DNA of 64,000 nt from Muricea muricata (taxonomy: Eukaryota > Cnidaria > Anthozoa > Malacalcyonacea > Plexauridae), in assembly GCA_963855995.1 (NCBI GenBank), contig OY979723.1, positions 12,104,713-12,168,712 on the forward strand, written 5' to 3'. Each line of letters begins with the position of its first letter. Position 1 is the first letter of the stretch. The position numbers were made by a program, and so were the translations under genes. Below are positions 58,401-64,000 of the stretch, piece by piece. Below the pieces are notes generated by a model that was given only the letters and a program-made list of their open reading frames with translations, had not been told where the DNA came from and searched no databases.

Positions 58401-61400
58401 ATTTATGCACATTCGCCACCATAAAATTCACACACGCAAGCCCCAGTTTTCTTTCACTGTAGCTTTACCAACCTGTTAGCTTCGTCAATTCGTCCTTCTT
58501 GTCTCAATCTCTTTTCCTGCAATCTTATTTTCAAAATTTTCGCTTGTCTTTCTCTTTCTGATAATTCTCCCCACACTGCTACACCCAGCTCGTTCATCAA
58601 ACTCTCCGCTATCAATTTATCCTTAAGAGCGTCATATTTCTCCTCCAGAGCGCCGAGAAGCTCTTCTTCCGAGGCAATATTTTCCCCATCGGGTTTATGA
58701 CCTCCGATTTTCTGCCCCAGTAATGAGACCGCGATGTTGTCGTACCATCGGTGACGTTTGGCTTGATGTTGAACGGCGCGAAGTTGGGTTAACGTGACGG
58801 CAGACTGGAAACAAAAATACGACCATTAAACCATAAGTAAACTGGAAAAATAACTCGGGGAGGAGGGTCGTGGTTCATCTTTTATCTTTTTTATCTTACA
58901 ACTGCAATTCTCCTCTTTACAGATGTTAATTAGTGTAGAATGTTTGATATGTGAAGAAGACATTAGCAAAGCGCAATGATATTTGCCAATTTTACATCTC
59001 TCGAGAGTAGAATTGGATTATATATGGAGTTCACTCACTTTTTCCGATAAGTCCCGGAGCAGAATCTCGGCTTCTCGATCTTGTATTTGCTGAAGGTTGG
59101 CCAAAATGGTCACATGAACATCATCTTCCTTAACTTCGACCCCGTTCTCCTTCATTTCTTCGCCAATTTTCACGATATTCAAACTAACTGCTTCTCTCAA
59201 GATGACGTCATGTTCAGCCATAGAATCCGCTGTACCATCGGCGCCCGCATCACGCCATTGTTCACGAAGACCCTGAAAAACATTGTGTGAACAAAATGAA
59301 TTCATTTAGTAGCTTGGTTAGATCTGTTTCTTTTCTGGGTGAGTGGGTGCCGAAGGGGGGGGGGGGGAGGTGCTCGTCCCCTCTACTGACTTGTCAGTTC
59401 TGTTGTGAAATTTCCCCACAATTACCAACAAGTTTCACTGGCTTTGTAAACTCGATAATTCGAGGGGGGAGGCCCACATCCATATATTGGTGCCCAAACG
59501 GCTCTGCGCCTCGCTATGTATAAAAAAGCTTACTTTAAGTTCTATTAGTCGTTCATTCCTTGTTTCTTTACTCTGTTTTTGTGCTTTCTGTCTCCGTTCA
59601 CTCGTTTGTTCTTCCTGAAGAAGCTTCTCCAGGAACTCACGTTCACATTCTTGTTTTTTCTCGAGCTCTTTTAACGCTGCTTCCTGCCAGAACAGATTAA
59701 ACCACAGTCAAGCCATGCACCCAAGAAAGACCGTATCGTCGTCTTAAAGCGAAGACTCGCTCACTAGGCGATAGTAGGTCATTTTTGGTTTCTCATTTCC
59801 CAAATAATCACAACTCAGTTTATTGGACAGTTCAATCTCGAAATTCACTGATGTACATAGCTAGAAACACAATGGACTTGGTGCAAGTTGTGGGTTTTAC
59901 CGGCTTGATGCAAGTTGGTCATCATGTTGCATCAAGCATGTGGCTTCATTAAGTCGAAAAAAGTCTTGACAATCAACGTGCCTCAAGCCTTTTGGCAACT
60001 TGCAGCAGACTTGTTACCTGCAAGGCCACAGAGCATACCGAGATTCAACTTCTCATAGCTAAGCCAGTGCGCTAAGAAGAGGCCTTCTCACCCAGGCCAT
60101 TTTTTATATCAATTATGACTATTTTCAGAGGGAGAATGCCTCTCTTTAGCGCACTGGCTAAGCAAGGGGGGAACGCATAATTAATGAGAAGTTGAACCTC
60201 TGTATGCTCTGTGTCAATTCGGAGCAAGCGATGCGAACTCATCCTGATATCGACTTGATGACAGCAAGGCGTGCAGGAGATTTGCTGCAACATGCGCGTT
60301 TCTAGCTGTGTAAAAGATACCGAAGCCTCTTCGACGGAAATTTCGTTTGAAACGATGAACATCGCTCTGTTTGTGGTTCTACGCGTTTTAACTGCACTAC
60401 AAACACAGCGATGCTAGCTTGAGATTTTATAAACAACATTATTTCGCACCTGTAAAGCGACGAGATTTTCCTTATCGCCAATGCCCTCGAGTTGCTCCTG
60501 TTCTTTCTCTCTCAGTTCTCTTTCCACCTCGTTCGCTTTCTTCTTTCGCCGAGCAGCGATCCTTTCCCGCGCTAACTGTTCTTGCCGCAATCTGTCTTTC
60601 TTTTGGCTACAAAAATGCGAACACCATTCAAAATGTTGACACATTAGCAATATTGGTGTAAATACAATTAGACTCTGCTAGTTATTATTACATTTCTTCC
60701 AAATTAGTTTTCTGAGCCTGCGCTAGACCAAGCACAAGGGCGGCGGTATCAAACTTGTCCTCATGCCTCGCCTTTCTCTCCTCTCGTCTCAATCTTGCCA
60801 GCTCCGCCTGGCGATGACGTTCGCTCGCGAAACGACCATCATTATTGCGCAATGCTTGTAACAGCGCTTCTTTTTCCTTGTCGTAGTTTTGCTGCAAAAA
60901 GAAATGTCACCCCTTCTTCACTACATAAGCTTTTCAAGGCGTGTCGGCGAGAAGTGGGGCCACTTAAGCCTGTTTTCCACTTGGCAAATTTGTCCGCGCG
61001 GACACAAAAAAAGTAGGAACGGTTCCTACTTGTTCGCGGCGAATTTTTTCGCTAATCAATGTTAACCAATCACGTTGCCGAATTCTTGTTTTCGCTTCGC
61101 GTCGCGCGAATAAAGTCGCCAAGTGGAAAATAGGCTTTAGACTCGTGTATAGTCCACTGCTATTGATGATAAAGTGGTTTAGATATGGAAGCGTGATGTG
61201 CAAAGGCTGAGTACAGGCTGTGCATCAGTACAGGACTATTACAGTGTACGATAATAGTTATTTGTTAACTTTTCAAATTTTACCGTTATTACTTGTATGC
61301 TTATTGTGAAATTGACGATGGTTTTTGCGCTACGCTGACTGATTGACGTCCCTTTTTGAGCGATTTTTTATTTTTGTTCTTTAATGTGATTGGCTATTGC

Positions 61401-64000
61401 GTTTTCTAGGCGTCTACTTATAATAGACGAACTGTAAAATTAATTCGTAGAATCTAACTCACAATAAGTTTCAACAAGGGGTTCACATTCGTCTCTTGTT
61501 TCATTTCTTCCTCGAACTTTTTATCTTCTTCTTCTTCCAATTTCGCGACTTCCTCTTTGCTTATTCCTTCTTTCAATCGCTGTCGTCTCTTTTCCAATTT
61601 TTCTCGCATTCGTTCTTTGTATCTGCGAGTTTCGTTGGCATATTGTGAAAACTGGGCTGGTCTTTGGACTATGGGCTTGGACTCGACTATAGACTAAACT
61701 ACGGACTTCAGGCAGAACTATGAACTTTGGACGGTTCAGTTCAATTTTTTGTTTTGTTCAAAGTCTAATCAAAAGTCTAGTCTAAAGTCCATAGTCCAGC
61801 CCAAAGTCAATGGTCAAATTTGGCAATGCAATATATTTCAAGTGATGGTAATCAGACTTCCACTTTGTAATGCTAAAATTTCCTACCGTGCTTTATTCTG
61901 TCCCATAAGCCCTTGCAGGTTTGCTTCGGCATCAAAAGCGGCTCCGAGCAGAGCTTGAAGTTCGTCAAGTTTGCCTGCAAATAAGATGTTACAATAGTTT
62001 GCTGCAAGTTGTCAACAGGCTTGTTGCAATTGTATTGTCAAAACTCGTTATCCACAGGCTTGCTGGAAGTTGTCTCGACAGGCTGTGACAAGTCTGCAAA
62101 TGACCAGTTGCAACAAGCCTGATTTTAACAGACCTGTTGGAACTTGATGAAATTGACAGGTTTGTTGGCAGTAAAATTTATAACTTGCGATACGGCCGTG
62201 GCGGTATATTGAAGCAATTCATTAACCGTGAAATCGATGGCAGGTTCAAAATTGACAACTTAACACGCCCTCCCCCCCCCCCCCCTTCCAATAAATTCCA
62301 CCACTGCATTACGGGCGAAATCTACTTTCAAAAAGGCACAGCATGGGACAAAACACAAGCAAGAATAGCACTTATGCGGGTTTTCCCTAAGGCTATTGTC
62401 CTCACCACCAAGTCTCACTTTCATGTAAAGAGAACGTATGCGTCAATACGAGGCTTGGTGGTGAGGACAATAACCTCAGGGAAAACCCGCATAAGTGCTA
62501 TTACCTTCCCTCCTCAACCGCTTCTCCTCAAGTTTCATCTTAACAAGTCTCGCCTGTCTTTCTTGTTCGCTCAACGCCTGCCACTCAGCAGCTCCCCTCT
62601 CTTTCATCAAAGCTTCCGACAAAAGTTTATCTCGGAGTGTGTCGTACTTCGAGTCCAGCGCCTCCAGCAATTGTTCTTCGCCAACATTCGTAATCTGTTC
62701 GGGTGTTCCGAACACTGTCATGAGGTTAGTTCGGACGTTCGACTCGGCTTCGCTAAGCAATCGGCTTTGAAGTCTTATTAGTTCTGCCTTGTCCTAAGAT
62801 TAAAAGATTTTTGAACCAAATTATTGTACACGATTTTCATTGTGTGTTTGTGTTGTGTACTAACCTAAAAATGATGTTTGTGGAGTTACTCTGAGTTTAC
62901 ATCCACGCCGGACAACCTGAAAAATATGCCTGACCACGGTGGGAATCGAACCTACCACCTTTAGAACACTAGTCGAAAATTTTAGCTCCCTAAAATTTCG
63001 AACCTACGTGTTGTCCTTCCATAATAACGTAATCTTAAATATAATCATAATTTCTAATGTCCTTGATGTTATATACCCAGGTGGAAATGATGTTTGTGGT
63101 GCTAAGTAAACTCGAGTCTATACCCCTCGCATTTTTATTGTTACCTTGTCAGGTAGTAAGCGAATTAGTATCTCGCTTTCTTTATCTTGTTCCTGTTGGA
63201 GATCGGCCAATAGGGTAACAATGACGTCATCTCTTGAAACCTCCTCTCCAGACCTCTGCAGTTGAAGATTTCTTTGGCGGGAAGTCAGTTTCATCACAGC
63301 GGCTTCTTGTAAAATTTCGCCGCGCAGGTCGTCGTCATCTAAAAATCAAATCAAAATACATATAGCTTAGGGCGTTTACATGAGTTTGATTCCATTATCT
63401 ATCGTTTTCTTTAGTATTGTTTCACTAAAACTATGGTGAACTAAATTGCCACCAACTGTGGGGAATATAGCACAACACCATTTTGGTCAGTTATTGTCAA
63501 GCACGCAACAAGTTATTGAATTATTGCCTTGTAGGTGGATGACTATTTTTAAGTTAAAAACACATTTTTTAGCTTCTAAAAACCGTTTCTCGAGGCTAAT
63601 TATCTGGATCAATCGTAGTTTTGGTTTCTGACGTTTTAAAAGAAACAGACATGTAAAAATACAGAAACTAAAACAGTGAGTTAAGCTTTAACCCAGGGTT
63701 CGGGCTAACCCAGCTTTGTTTCTACCACGAGCCAGAGGACAAATAGGCTCGGGGAAAGCCTGAATAAGTGCTATTAATTCAATTCTCTCTTCAAACCTTT
63801 ATTCAACGCATTTTTCTTCATCTTCAGACCACGAACATGTTCCTCTCGTTGTTCCGAAGTCATCGATTGAGCAAGCTCGTGCAAACTATTTTCTTCGCTT
63901 TCCAGTAATTTCACGAGCACCTCCCGCTCTTCGCATTGCTTATTTTCCAAGAATTTGAGAACGGCTTCTTGTAATACGCCTTCGTCGCCATCTCTCACTA
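55434..64000 (-). CDS. Trichohyalin-like coiled-coil protein, internal exons (5' end outside window)
   Basis: Fifteen exons on the minus strand: 63797-64000 (partial), 63145-63338, 62505-62793, 61887-61974, 61463-61622, 60692-60891, 60450-60606, 59534-59683, 59039-59272, 58473-58804, 57704-57929, 57303-57502, 56799-57066, 56335-56511, 55434-55661. All phases agree; with the exons at 38.9-43.1 kb about 1,470 residues are in view. The protein is nearly all charged helix. A super-repeat is visible: a VTLLADLQQEQDKESEILIR-type exon, then LDSKYDTLRDKLLSEALM and RQARLVKMKLEEKRLR, then YDKEKEALLQALR and DKFDTAALVLGLAQ, then RLRQEQLARERIAARR, then a short KELEKKQECEREFLEKLL exon. The next seven exons repeat this order (VTILANLQQIQDREAEILLR, LEEKYDALKDKLIAESLM, DKFDAAALVLGIAK, RHEQLARERLAALK). 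No catalytic or membrane domain is seen. Probably structural or scaffolding; no name recognised. Confidence 0.85.
55701..55854. mobile_element. MITE in coiled-coil gene intron
   Basis: Inverted ends AGAGGTTCAGATTTGACTTC and GAAGATGTCTGGAACCTCT, with TACCACTACCGCT and AGCGGTAGAGGTA inside. Related to decayed repeats near 28,309 and 43,365. Confidence 0.7.
56022..56284. mobile_element. MITE, same family as 2785-3053
   Basis: Co-linear with 2785-3053 over its whole length (TGATCTGAAAACACGG to ACTCACGGTCAGATC). It ends about 50 bp from the splice donor at 56,334, a position similar to that of the PEPCK copy. Confidence 0.65.
56551..56755. mobile_element. Fold-back MITE, AACAATGTTG family
   Basis: Similar to 43,381-43,601 (AATTACGAGTTGTT start, AACAATGTTGAACAATATTG centre). 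More decayed arms. Confidence 0.6.
57110..57301. repeat. Minisatellite of about 26 bp abutting a splice donor
   Basis: Seven to eight units of CATTACGTCATNCGAGCAAA plus a short tail. The last partial unit overlaps the donor GTAATGACC of the exon that ends at 57,303. Most units carry the CRE-like word TTACGTCA. Confidence 0.85.
57600..57695. repeat. Low-complexity CTAATCTAAATC repeat
   Basis: Imperfect 6-12-bp repeats of TAATCTAAATC type in the intron between 57,502 and 57,704. Confidence 0.8.
58030..58320. repeat. Diverged direct repeats, about 90 then 60 bp apart
   Basis: Three copies of GCAACTCTNGTTCTTGCTTG with following GAGAAAACTCTC words, in the intron between 57,929 and 58,473. No coding capacity. 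Confidence 0.55.
60027..60213. mobile_element. Fold-back MITE
   Basis: Arms CACAGAGCATACCGAGATTC and its complement, with GCCAGTGCGCTAA and TTAGCGCACTGGC inside. It follows a TTGCAACTTG-rich repeat at 59,860-60,020; related repeats lie near 25,520-25,750, 40,500-40,730 and 61,985-62,160. Confidence 0.7.
60965..61139. mobile_element. MITE with AAGCCTGTTTTCCACTTGG ends
   Basis: Left end TAAGCCTGTTTTCCACTTGG, right end CCAAGTGGAAAATAGGCTTTA; GTAGGAACGGTTCCTAC is a perfect internal palindrome. No coding capacity. Confidence 0.75.
61654..61804. mobile_element. Fold-back element with CTTTGGACTATGG arms
   Basis: GGGCTGGTCTTTGGACTATG on the left and CATAGTCCAGCCC on the right pair, with GGACT words throughout. 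In the intron between 61,622 and 61,887. Confidence 0.6.
62364..62502. mobile_element. Fold-back element starting at intron position +3
   Basis: Arms AATAGCACTTATGCGGGTTT (from 62,364) and its complement (to 62,502), about 47 bp each. The exon ends at 62,505 and the donor GT is 62,504-62,503, so the arm begins right after GT. Confidence 0.8.
62868..63000 (-). mobile_element. tRNA-derived SINE
   Basis: On the minus strand a tRNA-like head (GACTAGTGTTCTAAAGGTGG, then B box GGTTCGATTCCC at 62,952-62,941) is followed by the tail CACCGTGGTCAGGCATATTT and a body ending in ACATCATTTTTAGG-like words. A second tail fragment lies at 63,086-63,125. In the intron between 62,793 and 63,145. The layout resembles tRNA-headed SINEs of corals, which is one reason for suggesting an anthozoan. 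Confidence 0.75.

Noticed and set aside
62137..62781. 214-aa frame on the plus strand
   Set aside because: Antisense to a real coiled-coil exon and running through a fold-back element and a poly-C tract.

Overview
The window looks like nuclear DNA of an intron-rich animal, most likely a cnidarian (an anthozoan, possibly a stony coral). It is AT-rich and has GT-AG introns. It carries metazoan-type orthologues of cytosolic PEPCK, DPM3 and NCKIPSD/SPIN90, one tRNA-headed SINE and very many fold-back (MITE-like) DNA elements. The phylum is an inference from gene content and repeat style, not a proven assignment. All exon models were built by hand from splice sites, phase continuity and protein similarity.

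Left part (1-15.2 kb): three conserved single-copy genes. PEPCK (minus, 6 coding exons, 641 aa) stands head-to-head with DPM3 (plus, 4 short exons including a 30-nt microexon, 93 aa). DPM3 stands tail-to-tail with NCKIPSD (minus, 12 coding exons, 576 aa). All three read as intact.

Middle (14.0-55.6 kb): a local tandem triplication. Each unit runs from intron 2 of NCKIPSD to the middle of one exon of a large coiled-coil gene. The two internal junctions, near 21,985 and 37,497, fuse the same two sequences. Copy 1 holds the intact 5' end of NCKIPSD but has lost the coiled-coil 3' block. Copy 2 holds NCKIPSD debris and a frameshifted 3' block of the coiled-coil gene. Copy 3 holds NCKIPSD debris with an intact but orphan SH3 exon, and the only 3' block that still joins in frame to the upstream exons. 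The copies differ by many transposon insertions, so they serve as each other's empty sites.

Inside the copies lies the most unusual content: a family of short secreted cationic peptides with six cysteines in the pattern C-x3-C-x10-C-x11-13-C-x10-12-C-x3-C. There are five intact genes (20,962; 35,652; 45,415; 48,748; 54,115) and two broken ones (18,077; 32,311), all on the plus strand. They share a TATA box, a non-coding first exon, one coding exon, a common 3' end and an upstream satellite of about 215-257 bp. I do not recognise the family. A defence or venom-type peptide is only a guess from its form.

Right part (38.9-64 kb, minus): a large trichohyalin-like coiled-coil gene built of repeated, mostly phase-0 exon modules. 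Twenty-three exons are visible and the 5' end lies outside the window. Its 12.35-kb intron (43,084-55,433) holds three of the intact peptide genes on the opposite strand.
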